Source: Ophiobolus disseminans (lineage: Eukaryota; Ascomycota; Dothideomycetes; Pleosporales; Phaeosphaeriaceae). Taken from it: 64,000 nucleotides of DNA. Position 1 is the first letter of the stretch; each line of letters begins with the position of its first letter. This document shows, piece by piece, positions 31,769 through 41,744 of the stretch. The stretch is taken from contig MU006222.1 in assembly GCA_010093685.1 (NCBI GenBank), positions 930,001 through 994,000 on the forward strand, read 5' to 3'. The position numbers were made by a program, and so were the translations under genes. The notes beneath the pieces are model-generated. The model worked only from the letters and a program-made list of their open reading frames with translations. It made no database searches and was not told where the DNA came from.

Positions 31769-33034
31769 ATGGCACGCGTAACCCGCTCAAAACCAAAGCC
31801 AAAGGAAGCAACTCCCGAGCCGCCAGTGTCCACGGTCAAGCCGCTCCCCAGCAGCGCATCGAACCCACCAAAGCTGTTCGTGCTACCCAAGGATGCCTCC
31901 CCAGATGCCCGCATAGTCACGTTGGAGAACCCTGCAAATGGTGCGCCATCAAGATACTTTTTCTGCCCGCAGGAAGGCTTCTACGAGTTCACCAGGATCG
32001 TAGCACCCAAGAAGGAGTGCAGGAGTTGGCTCATCACCGGCGAGGAGAGCGAAGAGCAAGAGCAGGAAGAGAACAGGATAGGCGCTGGGTACATCACCAA
32101 GTCTGCAGACCTCTTCGTCGCAACACCCATCGATCTCCTCTTCCTGCTCCTCCCTGCACTCGCGCCCAAAACCGCAAAAGACACCAAGCAGCACTTCCTT
32201 GCGCTCGACGACTATCTCGACAAACTCTACGCATCCTCGCGACACTGGCGGCCGCTCACATCTCAACACTCGTCACTCAAAACCACAATCGAAAAGAAGT
32301 TGCGCGCAACATGCGACACCGTCGACGCAGGAGACGAGACCATGTACCGCCTCTCCAACGATAAGTTGCTCGCCATCCTCATCAAGAAGGCAGAGCGCAT
32401 GGTCAAGCACGGCCTACCACCAAGCCTAGAAGAGAGGTTCATCAAGACAGCACTGGAAGTACCAGTCATGAACATCAAGCGCGAAGACAGCTCGCTATCC
32501 ACAATATCCATCAGCGAAGAGTCCACAGAGAACGATTCCCAAGTGTCCACCACCACAACAGCAGAATCCCAAACCTCAATCTCTACAGCCATTACAACCC
32601 CGGATACCTCCACCGACTCGTCCCCCAAATCCGCCCTCTCCACTCCCCCACAAATCCCCCACCTCCTCCGCCTCCGCACATCCTTATCCTACCTCTCCAC
32701 CTCCTACCTGCCCCCCTCCCTACACGCCCCCGTAACAACCCACGCGCACACATCCCCCACATTCACGCCCCTAGCCACACACCTCTCCGCGCTCGCATCC
32801 CTGCGCACCGAAGCCGCCGCGCTACGCAGCATATCAGACAACATGTCTCGGAAACGTGCGATCGAGGAGGACGATGATAGGGTGTTTGAGAGGGAGGAGA
32901 AGAAGCGCAAGAAAGAGGAGGAAGAGAAGAAGAAGAAGAGTGAGGGCAGGGCGGTCAAGCAGTTGAAGAAGGTGGATACGAGTGGGATGAAGAAGATGAG
33001 TTCTTTTTTTGTAAAGGTTGCGAAGAAGACGTGA
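31769..33034 (+). CDS. rnh202: Ribonuclease H2 subunit B
   Basis: ATG 31769 (MARVTRSKPKPKEATPEP) gives 421 aa; codons upstream to 31709 are open but lack ATG. The core has the RNase H2-B/Ydr279 pattern: RYFFCPQEGFYEFTRIV, RSWLITGE, GYITKSADLFVATPIDLLFL, LPALAP, FLALDDYLDKLY, and after a low-complexity stretch a helical basic C-terminus. The last residues (GMKKMSSFFVKVAKK) resemble the C-terminal PCNA-binding box of RNase H2-B in animals, with Met at the usual Gln place. RNase H2 removes ribonucleotides from DNA. Serine/threonine runs at residues 255-320 are probably disordered. The 3' third contains alternating acidic-basic repeats. Confidence 0.86.
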   Translation: MARVTRSKPKPKEATPEPPVSTVKPLPSSASNPPKLFVLPKDASPDARIVTLENPANGAPSRYFFCPQEGFYEFTRIVAPKKECRSWLITGEESEEQEQEENRIGAGYITKSADLFVATPIDLLFLLLPALAPKTAKDTKQHFLALDDYLDKLYASSRHWRPLTSQHSSLKTTIEKKLRATCDTVDAGDETMYRLSNDKLLAILIKKAERMVKHGLPPSLEERFIKTALEVPVMNIKREDSSLSTISISEESTENDSQVSTTTTAESQTSISTAITTPDTSTDSSPKSALSTPPQIPHLLRLRTSLSYLSTSYLPPSLHAPVTTHAHTSPTFTPLATHLSALASLRTEAAALRSISDNMSRKRAIEEDDDRVFEREEKKRKKEEEEKKKKSEGRAVKQLKKVDTSGMKKMSSFFVKVAKKT

Positions 33035-33529
33035 ATAAGACTGTGTCGGGCATGGTGGGAGTACAAGGCGTTATGGCATTTGAACTTGGATAACTGCTTG
33101 TAAGAAGCACGTCACGTTTGTACATCACAAATGGATCATAGATATACCAATACAATGGTTTAATTCCAGTAAACTTTCCAGAGTATCAATCATACTCACC
33201 AACATGACATGTTGTATATCATGAAATCGCCTCATCGTCTCCCGAGGCAATACTTCCCATCATCAAAGCCCATGCAGTACGTTACCATTACGCTCGCTAT
33301 ATCCTATCATGGGTATCGGAATCCTCCAAGCAAATACGCTATGCAACCCATGTTCGCATCCTTCAGCGGTCCTCAATACCAAATCGTAGAAACGCCGTGA
33401 TGCTCCGATATCCAGACCAGGTGATGAAATCTACAGTGCGGAATGATACAAGCAACTCATACGTGAGCTAGTTGTATGAAAAATCCAACACTCAAGCAGA
33501 AGAGCGCGCTAGACGCGGGCGTTAGAGGC
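33035..33529. other. Intergenic between convergent genes
   Basis: Terminator regions of two converging genes; nothing else is seen. Confidence 0.4.
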
Positions 33530-34952
33530 TTAGTCCAGAGACATGGAGGAAGAAGAATGCTCACTCCTCGCCCGCTTGTCGGCGTCACGCTCGAGCGTCT
33601 CGCCGCTGCGCTTCTTGGATCCGGGCGTGGAGCCGCCAGAGAAGTGGGCAGACTTGACGCGCGACCATGATTCGAAAGACACCTCTGTGAAATCGTCAGC
33701 GACTGCGCCGGTGGGCAGACCGGGGAGAAGGAGCATACCTCGCTTGGCGGGCTTGGGGACAGTGGGAGGGGGCGTGGTCTCGAGCGACGGAACGACAGCC
33801 TTGCCCGTCCTACGGCTGGGAGTCGCGGCGACCTCGGCCTCGATCTCGGTGTCGGCTTCTTCGTCGTCAGTGGCTTCACCGTTCTTGCGGTTGCGCTCCT
33901 TGATCTCCTCTTGGAACAGCAGACGCGGCTTGATGGAAGAACGGGTAAGCGGACGCCTAGCCTCGGGGCCAGCTTGATGTAGCAGCTTATCATCGATGGG
34001 AAGGTCGGAGTCGTCCTCTGGAGCGCTCTGATCACCTGACGGGCGGCTTTCCTCAAACTTGCGGAACACCTTGCGGCCGCGGAAGAAGAAGACCATGCCG
34101 TCGTCGCGATCGGTTGCCTCATTCATCTGCTCAGTGCGTGCATCGAGCCGCTTGGGCTTTTGGGGAGTAGGCTTGGCTCTGGCTTTGCCCTTGCCCTTCT
34201 TAACAACGAACGGGCTGTCTTCATCATCGTCCTTGACAGGAATACGCTCCTTGCAGTCGGTGAAGATTTGGATCTTGGAAGAAGACGACTCAGCAGCATC
34301 TTGGGCAAAGTCCTCCAGGCTGAAGACGTTCTTGGTCTTTCGCGCCTTCTTGGGCGTGGCCTCCTCAATGGTGGCATGGCGTGAGGGAAACAAGATACGC
34401 GCGGTTGCCTTCAACGATTGCTCGGTCTGAAGCGGGCGCTTGCGCGGCGTCTCTGACGGTGTTGGAAGCATACCCTGTGTGAAGTTAGTATAATCTGACG
34501 TGTAGTGGAGATTGTCATCGGACAAGCAGATGGCGTGCTGGCACATCGAACGAAGGGGCTTGACGTACCGGAAGCTGGCTTGCAAGAGAACGGCGGGCAG
34601 GAGTGGGTGCGGCGTGCTCGGGCTCTGAGTCGAGCGGAACTTGGGGGTTGACGCGTCGCATGGTGCGAGGTGAGCGATGTTGTTGAGGAGAGGAAATGGG
34701 CGAGGATGGGGGTGAGAGGGTGAAGTTGTTGATGCGAGCTGTGGCCCTTCGCTTCGAGGTAGCAGTGGGAGTGACGTCGCGCCTAGCGCGCGGGCTTATT
34801 GTTGCTATTGTCTCGCGGTGAGGGTGAAGATGAGTATCGCGTTGGGCGGCTACCCTGGTGGACCGGCGAGGTGAATACGGCTCGTAGTTATCACCGTGAA
34901 GTGGCGCAGGCGGTGTGTGCAATCGACGAGATGGCGATGGCGTGCGCTCCAT
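33530..34952 (-). CDS. S/T-P-rich nuclear hypothetical protein (two exons)
   Basis: Exon 1 (34952-34569) and exon 2 (34474-33530) are split by a 94-nt intron with GTACGT, a perfect TACTAAC branch and CACACAG. The joined CDS gives 442 aa. The protein is disordered with many Ser/Thr-Pro sites (ERTPSPSRR, TPPAP, TLSPPSSP, TPRKR), short basic stretches likely to be nuclear signals (KKARKTK, KGKGKARAK), and one block that looks conserved: MLPTPSETPRKRP, ATARILFPSR, KIQIFTDCKERIPV, FFFRGRKVFRKFEE. Many S/T-P sites suggest Cdk control, an inference. I do not recognise a domain. The gene shares a divergent 430-nt promoter with DASH subunit Duo1, which suggests mitotic expression. Confidence 0.72.
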
Positions 34953-35383
34953 AATGGCGATGCTTGCTACTGTCGTGGCCGGCGGTGGTTGTTGCTATGC
35001 AGATGCTTGAGACCAAAATCAAAACAAGACAGCACGGTGACGTCGAGGTCGCAAACTTCAATTGATCGAGTGGGTACGCGCGAAGCCGAAAATAATGTCG
35101 TGGGATAGGGAATAATGCCGATGGATAGTGAGCAGGTGGAGCACAACGGGACGGCGGATCGATATTGGAAGCGTCGAGGCAGACAAGGAAAGGGCGAGGT
35201 TGGCGATGGCTGGCAGGCGCTCGGACCCGTACACAGTCGCTCCTGCCCTGCATCGTGGCTCACCGCCGCCGAGCCGCCGCCCCGCACCAAACACGCCAAA
35301 CACGCCAGGCACATGTCAACAAGATACGCGCTCACCAGGAATTGACACCTGCCGTCCCAATTCATTCCGAAACACACTTCACA
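34953..35383. promoter_or_regulatory. Divergent promoter, hypothetical nuclear gene / DUO1
   Basis: 431 nt separate the two ATGs; no specific site was recognised. Confidence 0.4.
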
Positions 35384-36160
35384 ATGGACCCACCAAACAT
35401 GGGCGCGCTTGAGCTCTCCGACTCGGACAGCGACGCGCTATTCGACACGCCGGCTGCGCGGAAGACCAAGAAGAAACCCCAGCAAGCCAGCACAGATGCC
35501 GGGGAGGGTGCAGCCGGCGGGAAAGCGCGTGCGAAAGAGTCGCATTACACCACAGAAGAGGCGCGCGAGGTGGCACTACGGAGGGAATTGGAGAGCATAA
35601 AGAACGTCAACAAGGTCATAGAGGGCGTCGTGGAGAGCCTGCAGAAAGCAAAGGACAACATGGAGGTGTGTACGACATTATGATTGAATATGACTTTGCT
35701 AATACAGTCCAAGACCGTCTCCAAGACAGTACAAAACGCATCTACCCTCCTCCAGACATGGACCCGAATCCTATCGCAGACAGAGCACAACCAGCGGCTG
35801 ATTCTGAACCCGCAATGGCAAGGCGCATCAGATGATCTTGTGGCAATCGAAGAGGAGGAGACCAACCGACAGCAGGCAGCAGAGCGACGCGTAGCGGAAG
35901 AGCAGGCGAGGAGAGAAGCAGCGGCGAGAAAGCTCGAAGAAGAGCGGCGGCGAGCAGAGGCACCACCTAGGGCAGGTACGAGAGGAAGGGGCAGGGGCAC
36001 ACGAGGACGGGGCACAACCACACCTACCCCTCCCGCTGGTGGATATGTTGCAGTTGGGGGACAAGCTGGACGAGGTCTCAACCGGAGCGGTTCAACAGGC
36101 GGCCGCGCAGGGAGCGGTATCGGACGAGGGCTGCGTGGTCGGGGTCGAGGTCTGAGCTAA
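35384..36160 (+). CDS. duo1: DASH complex subunit Duo1
   Basis: Exon 1 is 35384-35665 and exon 2 35708-36160 (42-nt intron, GTGTGT and ATACAG), joining KDNME to SKTVSKTVQN in phase; 244 aa. The conserved block runs from residue 50: REVALRRELESIKNVNKVIE, GVVESLQKAKDNME, then SKTVSKTVQNASTLLQTWTR, ILSQTEHNQRLIL, which matches fungal Duo1. DASH is the microtubule-ring complex that holds kinetochores on spindle microtubules in fungi. The N-terminus has an acidic start (LELSDSDSDALFD) and the C-terminus an Ala/Glu helix followed by Arg-Gly repeats (RGRGTRGRG). The RGG tail could bind RNA or be methylated. No damage is visible. Confidence 0.88.
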
Positions 36161-36722
36161 GATAGTCGCCGACTGCCTAGGACCGTGAAAGAGACACCCG
36201 AATCAACTCTGTGGTGGATTGCAACAGCGATGATTTCCACACTCCATCAGGTGGCACATCGACGGCAATCGACTTTTGCTCAATGGACGTATCAAGCATG
36301 CGACATCACACCTTGCCCACCCGTTCATCACATCCAAGACCGTTTACCACAGCCGACAAGAGCAGTGGATTGTTGGGGGCCATTGATCGCGTGCACGATA
36401 TGAATGTGTTGAGATGAAGGCAGGCCGAAGAACTAGCCGCTCCTATCAACATCTAAATCTTGCGTCATGCTCCGGGGGAGCGTTTTGTACCTTGCAGCTA
36501 GGTGCAGGTCACGGTCCGGAGAGCTGTCGGAAGCGCTCCTCGATGAGGGAAGGCTGGAGACCCCACATCGCTGCAACTTGCACCCCGCTATACATTTCTC
36601 TGGCATCTTGCGACCACTCCGAGGCTTGATAAATCTTCCGTCCCTTGGTCTCCTGATCTCTTTTCTAGTTCTGTCTTCCCTCAGTCATACACCTCAATTA
36701 CTCCATCCAAATTTGCAACACC
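36161..36722. other. Intergenic, upstream of galactokinase
   Basis: No gene is seen. The C/T-rich leader before the ATG is usual for fungal promoters. Confidence 0.4.
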
Positions 36723-38370
36723 ATGGAGGTCCCAACAGCTACATCGCTCAAAGACATCTACCCCGAGGAGGCATTGCCGGTCGAGACCAAAAGATGGGAG
36801 AGCTTGTTGGCAAAGTTCAAGGACCTGTACGGCAAGCAGGCTGAGTATGTTGCGCGTAGTCCAGGACGTGTCAACATCATTGGCGAGGTAAGAGCTCCGG
36901 CCATTTCAAGAACCCCTCAAACTAACAGAACATAGCACATCGACTACTCTCTATACGAGGTGCTGCCGATGGCCATCACTGCAGACTTCATCATGGCCGT
37001 AGCTGTGCGACCATCCGAAGAGAAACCACGCATACGGATAGCGAACTTGAACTCGCAGAAGTTCCCAACACGCGAATTCGACATCCCAGACGGCGAAATA
37101 CCCATTGACGCTTCTGAGCACGAGTGGACAAACTACTTCAAATCAGGCCTCAAGGGCGTGTCAGAGCTGTTGCAGAAGAAGCGGGGCAAGTTCACTTCGG
37201 TGGGCATGGACATTGTGTGCGACGGCACCGTGCCAAGCGGTGGAGGTCTGTCGAGCTCGGCGTCTGTCGTGTGCACAAGCTCATTGGCGGTGCTGGCTGC
37301 GAATGGTGAGCAGAACGTCGACAAGAAGGAGCTATGCGAGCTAGCGATCGTCTCCGAGCGCGCTGTGGGTGTCAACTCAGGAGGGTACGTGCACTGAACG
37401 CTTTGCACCAACATGGCTGACAACCTGTAGCATGGACCAGGCAGCCTCTGTCTTCTCGCTCCGCGGCACCGCTCTATACGTATCGTTCAAGCCCAGCTTG
37501 AAATGCGAGAACATCGAGTTCCCCCACACCGACCCCGAACTTACTTTCGTTACGGCTCAGAGCTTTATCGCCGCCGACAAGCACGTCACTGCTCCTGTTT
37601 GCTACAATCTACGTGTCGTAGAATGCACACTCGCGGCCGTCTTCCTGGCAAAGGCTTTCGGTCTGAAAAAGGAGCTACCCACAGACTCTTCGCCACTAGG
37701 CGTCAGTCTGCGTGGCTTCCATGACACATATTTTGAGGAAAAGGAGAGCGTATCAGACAACACCAAGGTCTCCGTTTCAGAGTTCGAGACCCAGCTCACG
37801 AAGCTGATTCAACACACTGAGAACTACCTCCCGCAGGAAGAGGGCTACTCAAGAGGTGCTATTAGCGATTTGCTTGGCATCTCAGAGGATGAACTAAACA
37901 AGCGCTACATGTCAAAGTTCCCCGTTCGTGCCGACAAGTTCATGCTACGCCAGCGCGCCCTCCACGTCTTCACAGAAGCCCTACGTGTCATTAAATTCAG
38001 ATCTCTCCTCTCATCGCCACCATCGAGCGGCAAAGAGTTGATCGAATCGCTCGGCGCGCTTATGAACACGACGCAGATTTCATGTCGCGAGATCTATGAC
38101 TGCAGTTGCCCTGAGCTCGATGAGCTGTGTGACTTGGCGAGAGCAGCAGGTGCTGCAGGCTCCAGACTGACGGGCGCAGGTTGGGGAGGATGCAGTGTGC
38201 ACCTGGTGCCGAAAGACAAGGTCGAAGCTGTTAAGAAGGCGTGGGAAGAGAAGTACTACAGGAAAAGGTTTCCGGACATCAACGAAGAGAAGCTGGCGCA
38301 AGCGGTCGTTGTCAGCAAGCCAGGTAGCGGCAGTGTGTTGTTCAAGGTCACGGGCGAGAAGCTCTCATAA
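36723..38370 (+). CDS. gal1: Galactokinase
   Basis: Exons 36723-36887, 36936-37384 and 37431-38370, with introns of 48 and 46 nt (GTAAGA/CATAG; GTACGT/TGTAG). The joins restore NIIGE+HIDYSL and NSGG+MDQAAS; 517 aa. All three GHMP-kinase motifs are there: RSPGRVNIIGEHIDY (residues 47-61), VPSGGGLSSSASV (phosphate loop, about 160-172) and LTGAGWGGCSVHLV near residue 465. It catalyses galactose + ATP to galactose-1-phosphate, the first Leloir step. The length is usual for fungal Gal1. In the same window the phosphoglucomutase gene covers the last step, but the two are 23 kb apart, so this is not a cluster. Confidence 0.93.
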
Positions 38371-38785
38371 GCCTCAGTGCAGTGGCGTGTGAGTGTGTGC
38401 GTGAGGAGGTTGGCTAGGTACGTCAAACCTTCTGACACCACGCGAACAGCGCATGTTAGTCACACCCACAAAAACATTCAAAGAGAGCGACAGCATCATC
38501 GCCTTTGGTGTTATGCTTCAAAGTCATCGATGCAGTCACATCTTTCTTACAGTCACGATTCTCCATATCATTCAAGTGCAACCACTTCACTGTTCCAAAC
38601 ACGCTGCACTGCAGCCATGACCGTGACCTCAAAAGCCCAGTCTCCTTCCTTTTGTCACCTTCTCCTTTACTATTGTCTTCCATCTAGGAACTACCGCTGC
38701 TGCTTTGCACACCCCATACCCAGGCATCCCACCACCAATCCAAATTAACCTCCCCCCCCCTAAACCCACCCTTCGCCACCAAACC
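38371..38785. other. Intergenic
   Basis: No gene is seen between the galactokinase stop and the next ATG. Confidence 0.4.
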
Positions 38786-39328
38786 ATGGCCAAAACATGG
38801 TACCGCAAGAAACCCTCCCGCGCAAGCAAAGCCTACACAAAAAACTGGCGCCACCGCTCTCCCACCAAAACAGCCTTCGACCCCACGCTTTTCAGCGAAG
38901 ACTCGATTCAAAGACAACTCGCATATCTGGTTCCACGCCTGCATGAGGGGTACGATGAGAGATATAGCGAGGACTTCGCGTTTGAAGACGCACATGCGAA
39001 GCCGGAGGAGTGCTGCTGGCATGCGTGTGGGTCGTTGGAGTGGATTTGGTGCTGTGGGCATACGTGTTGGATGACAGGGGGGGAAGAGCGAGCGGAGGGG
39101 GACGAAGGGGTTGTGGAGGATGTGCCGGATTCTGGGGAGGGGAAGAGTGTGGAGAGCAGGAGCTGTGAGGGTGTTGAGGATAGCCTGGGTGTGGTGACGG
39201 ATGGAGATTTGGGAGAGGAAAAGGGCGCGAAGGTAGACGCGAGTGCTTTTCGGTGGTGGAGAGATGCGTGGCCGTGTGACTTTTGTGGGGTGGAGTGCTT
39301 TTGTGACGTCGCTGTTGCGGCTTGTTGA
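38786..39328 (+). CDS. Hypothetical protein rich in Cys and Trp
   Basis: ATG 38786 gives 180 aa. The N-terminus is basic (MAKTWYRKKPSRASKAYTKN). Two short clusters of Cys and Trp are notable: PEECCWHACGSLEWIWCCGH at about residues 72-91 and RWWRDAWPCDFCGVECFCD near the C-terminus, joined by an acidic linker. They could form zinc sites or membrane-surface anchors. No signal peptide is visible, which argues against a secreted cysteine-rich effector. An ORF of similar length lies on the other strand, so the coding call is uncertain. Confidence 0.45.
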   Translation: MAKTWYRKKPSRASKAYTKNWRHRSPTKTAFDPTLFSEDSIQRQLAYLVPRLHEGYDERYSEDFAFEDAHAKPEECCWHACGSLEWIWCCGHTCWMTGGEERAEGDEGVVEDVPDSGEGKSVESRSCEGVEDSLGVVTDGDLGEEKGAKVDASAFRWWRDAWPCDFCGVECFCDVAVAAC

Positions 39329-39640
39329 GTTGTGCGAGGGCATTTGGGAGGTGGCTTGGCTTCGGATAAGAGCTGAGTTGCGACGGAGAATTGACGAGCG
39401 ATGATTTAGAACGTTTGGTGTCCGGATGGTTATCATACGGGCGGATTGCAGCAGCCAGCACGTGCGACGGTAGGACTTCATGTTCACTTTCATCAGTCAT
39501 CTTCACTGGACGAGATACATATACCATTTTCAATTTTCACTAAAACACCAAGACTCACACTACAAAACCATAGTCAAGCGAACACCATATCCCTCATACT
39601 ACGAACACTTACCAATCTTCGTCATCCCACACCTTCCACT
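39329..39640. other. Intergenic
   Basis: No gene is seen. Confidence 0.35.
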
Positions 39641-40195
39641 ATGTCGAACCACTATACGGCCTCAACCTCCACACGAATCACCATCATCGACGCCAAAGAA
39701 CAATTCGGAATCCTCGAAACCGCACTCCAAATCAACAGAAGCACAGTCAAAGAAAGCCGGGCCTTCCTCGCCGCACTCCGCACGCACAACGCCGCCACCC
39801 CAGAAGACGTAGAACCCCCAATCAACACAAAAGTAACAGAAGACGAACTCCTCTCCCACCCATCAACCCACGCCCTATCCCACACCCTACGCATCCTCCT
39901 GACCCTATGCCAACACACCCTCACCCACCTAGAAGCCTCTCACGCGCGCATCAAGACAACGACACGCGCGCTTCAAGCACAAACACAGGCGCTGCGTGTG
40001 CGCGTGCGAGACCTGGACTTCAGCTTCTCGGCGTACCAGGTCATGATGCTGTGGGCGGTGGAAGGTGCGCTGGAGGGCGTGGAGGATGTTTGGGCGGAGG
40101 GTGTGGAGGAGCTGGAAGGATTGTACGGGGAGGAGAGGGTTGGGTTGGTGAGGGCGTGCGGGGGGTTGGAGGGGGTGATTGGGGGGTTGGGGTAG
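39641..40195 (+). CDS. Hypothetical helical protein
   Basis: ATG 39641 gives 184 aa, intronless. Residues 8-60 look like a helix (TIIDAKEQFGILETALQINR, STVKESRAFLAALRTHN), then LSHTLRILLTLCQHTLTHLE, KTTTRALQAQTQALRVRVRD and a Gly/Glu/Val-rich end (EGVEDVWAEGVEELEGLYGE). I do not recognise a family. It could be a small four-helix or coiled-coil protein. No signal peptide is seen. Confidence 0.5.
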   Translation: MSNHYTASTSTRITIIDAKEQFGILETALQINRSTVKESRAFLAALRTHNAATPEDVEPPINTKVTEDELLSHPSTHALSHTLRILLTLCQHTLTHLEASHARIKTTTRALQAQTQALRVRVRDLDFSFSAYQVMMLWAVEGALEGVEDVWAEGVEELEGLYGEERVGLVRACGGLEGVIGGLG

Positions 40196-40877
40196 GAGGA
40201 GGGAAGGATTGATGGAGGAGGTGGTGAATGGGGTTTATTTTGGATTGTGGGTAGGATGGGGGGTTGGATGTGGTGTAGTGGTGTTGGGGATTCTCGGGCT
40301 AGGATTGAGGTAACGACTGGATTGTACATGTCGTCGCCTCATGCGTGCCCTGTTTTCTTCAGGAGCAACCAGGTCCCGGACGTGCTTCGTCCGGCTTCAT
40401 GGTAACGAGATCGGATGTATATCGTTCTAGCTTGCCACGCCGAACAAAAGGAATGGGTTTGTTATATTGGTATGTACGCACTGCATAGGCAGCGAGGCCT
40501 CCCACTATTATGGAGACCGGGAAGATTGAGCCGCATTGGGGAGTTTCACTTAGAACTTACGCGACTCAGTCACCAAATATGTTCTTGAAACGGTACCTAG
40601 GTAAGTTCCTGGTGACAAAGATTGCGGCATCTCGAGCTCAACGACTTCAGCTGCGGTGGCGTAAGCTTCATCACGAACGTTTTGTCGTTGCACGGTTCTA
40701 CCTATCGTCATCAGAGGGGAACAAGATATTAAAATTTGAAGGAGTGTCCACTGAAGACTTGAAGGATTGTGCTAGGATAAGCTGCAAGATGTTGCCTCCG
40801 ATGGCCTGAAACGAGGTCTTGGCTGCAGCCGCGGCCGTTGGTGGGACTCGCTTAATGATATGGAGAATCTGTTCGCA
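40196..40877. other. Intergenic
   Basis: A 99-codon ORF at 40510-40809 has no family-like features. Nothing else is seen. Confidence 0.4.
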
Positions 40878-41653
40878 TCACCTGATTGTAGATGTCGTGT
40901 GTCTGAGCAGTGATTTAGACGCGTGTTGTGCCAAGTTGAGTCGGAAGTGAAGGCGCAGTACAATGAGGCGCGGAGCACTCTTCCAGCTCCCCGGCCGGCG
41001 GGTCGGTGCGATAAAGGCTAACTCAACCAGGCACGCTAATGTAGCTAGATGGAACCTTGGAACACTGGAACTGAGGAGAGATGCAAAACCATCACACTTG
41101 CTACGCTCGGATCCATGCCTGCGGATGCATTCAATCGTGGGATTTGATGATGAATCCTCCAGGCACCGCGCCAGCGTGCCGAAAGATCTAGGGGCTTCCA
41201 AGGTTCGGGACGGACGCGGCCCTGCATCCGCTTCGTCGCTTCGTGGGGCATGGGCACATGGTGACCATGACTCTTGGACCGTAACAGACACCATGGAATG
41301 CGATCCTGTCAGGCGGAGCTTCTCTGGATTGGAGACGGCACGGAGCTCACCCCAACCGTTGTTGTCGAGGTTGTTGTAGGCACGCCATTCGACCCACGGG
41401 TACGTACCGCGCATTTCTTGCTCTGAACAAGCATGGTACTGCCATGCTCATCCAGTAACGCCATGAGCAAGTACCACATCCCCTTGTCAAATTGCCCCGT
41501 CTTACGTTCCGTCACAGGCTCGTACAGTTCAAGATGATCTTGCTGGCTAATATTCCATATGCATCCATGGATGCCCTGTGTTTCGAGCATGGGTCAGCGG
41601 GCCTCAAAGGTGAACATGCCGCCATCTAAGTCTTCTGCCCGCTTGATCGACAT
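40878..41653 (-). pseudogene. Broken small protein gene (in-frame TGA and a frameshift)
   Basis: From ATG 41653 the frame reads MSIKRAEDLDGGMFTFEAR, then TGA at 41594-41596, then continues in the same frame PMLETQGIHGCIWNISQQDH and GMWYLLMALLDEHGSTMLV. Near 41414 a one-base shift is needed to reach MRGTYPWVEWRAYNNLDNNG and WGELRAVSNPEKLRL. The pieces fit one protein, and TGA would be CGA (Arg) before a single C-to-T change. Sequence after about 41270 is less convincing, so the 3' limit is uncertain. I do not recognise the family; a small beta-rich domain is possible. It sits upstream of and divergent to the receptor gene. Confidence 0.45.
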
Positions 41654-41744
41654 GTTCTCGACCACTTTGGCTTGACAGTGTATAAGTGCAGGGCCACAGA
41701 CCTCGGATCAGCATATCTCCTCGATCTTCTCGAACCTCGACACC

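Noticed and set aside
38684..39533. Long minus-strand ORFs opposite the Cys/Trp-rich protein
   Set aside because: They are rich in Pro/His/Ser as expected for the antisense of this sequence; kept only as a caveat.
40510..40809. 99-codon plus-strand ORF
   Set aside because: Short, isolated, with no conserved-looking features.
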